Assembly (NCBI GenBank): GCA_963970005.1
Contig: CAXAMN010008635.1
Coordinates: 171,851-235,850 of the forward strand
Reading direction: 5' to 3'
Length of the DNA stretch: 64,000 bases
Source: Durusdinium trenchii
Lineage: Eukaryota; Sar; Dinophyceae; Suessiales; Symbiodiniaceae
Shown here: positions 63,812-64,000 of the stretch, in pieces
Numbering within the stretch: position 1 is the first letter of the stretch
How the letters are laid out: the number at the start of each line of letters is the position of its first letter
Program-made: the position numbers and the translations under genes
Notes under the pieces: generated by a model
The model's database searches: none
What the model was told of the DNA's origin: nothing
Seen by the model: only the letters and a program-made list of their open reading frames with translations

Positions 63812-64000
63812 TCAGCATGCGATGGCAGCTCCCACACTGACAATGTGTTGGAGGCTCTTGATCGAGAGCTTGTTCACGCGAATCAGCGGGAGCCCGTAGC
63901 GGGTCGCGGCATCCTTAAGCTGGTCAGTGGAAACTTTGCTAGTCTGGAGTAAACGCAAGATTTCCTGAGCTGCCTCTTGGATTTTGGGCTCAAAGGTCCG
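63812..64000 (-). CDS. 3' end of an upstream coding frame, cut by the window edge
   Basis: Sixty-two sense codons and a TGA (63812-63814) read continuously from the window edge: FEPKIQEAAQEILRLLQTSK, VSTDQLKDAATRYGLPLIRV, NKLSIKSLQHIVSVGAAIAC. It is helical and basic/hydrophobic with G- or C-ending codons. It is in the same phase as the Penelope-like frame, with only the TGA between them, so it is probably the element's first ORF or the N-terminal part of one protein interrupted by a stop. Function not recognised. Confidence 0.6.
   Translation of the reverse strand, partial: RTFEPKIQEAAQEILRLLQTSKVSTDQLKDAATRYGLPLIRVNKLSIKSLQHIVSVGAAIAC

Noticed and set aside
1..64000. CRISPR arrays, phage or bacterial operons
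   Set aside because: Tandem repeats here lack unique spacers of constant length, and gene texture is eukaryotic with introns.

Overview
The window looks like nuclear DNA of a dinoflagellate, most likely of the Symbiodiniaceae type. This is inferred from several signs: a Ty1/copia element whose Gag and Pol match the kind that crowds those genomes, intron-rich candidate exons bounded by AG acceptors and by GT or GC donors, a trace resembling the tail of the dinoflagellate spliced leader, very low gene density, and a heavy load of micro- and minisatellites. No bacterial operon, CRISPR array, rRNA or tRNA gene was seen. All exon calls were made by eye from reading frame, codon texture and splice-like borders, so exon ends are approximate.

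Layout. 0-5 kb: an acidic unknown protein (22-1584, -) with a spliced-leader-like trace just upstream, a disordered Pro/Lys/Glu-rich protein (2370-3590, -), and the end of a gene with two copies of a small Tudor/SH3-like module (4107-4950, -). 5-19 kb: minisatellites, a decayed LINE-like piece (7.6-8.6 kb), a transposase-like fragment (9.3-9.9 kb), another Tudor-like module (10.7-10.9 kb), isolated exons on both strands, and dense repeat arrays at 15-17.2 kb. 19.9-24.3 kb: exons of one or more polytopic membrane proteins on the minus strand, including an S6-like segment of an ion channel. 25-28 kb: tandem repeats and a plus-strand LINE-like piece. 28.6-31 kb: the best multi-exon gene in the window (-), of unknown family. 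31.7-34 kb: repeats and an 0.8 kb GGCCGGCC/triplet palindromic island with a 10-base assembly gap. 35.5-37.7 kb: an ankyrin-repeat gene (-).

38.4-44.65 kb: a full-length but frame-broken copia LTR retrotransposon (-), with both LTRs, primer-binding site, polypurine tract, Gag, integrase, RT, RNase H and a transmembrane tail. 47.8-53.7 kb: LINE-like pieces in a field of GGAT, GGAAT and GATA satellites. 54-56.3 kb: two terminal exons of minus-strand genes and one plus-strand exon. 57.7-59.95 kb: a 2.3 kb pyrimidine tract with a period of about 1.05-1.1 kb. 61-63.8 kb: a Penelope-like retroelement (-) with a GIY-YIG nuclease in front of the reverse transcriptase, preceded in the same frame by the end of another coding region that runs off the window.

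Most supported coding pieces lie on the minus strand, as expected for the long one-way gene clusters of dinoflagellates. The three classes of retroelement (copia, LINE-like, Penelope-like) explain much of the rest.
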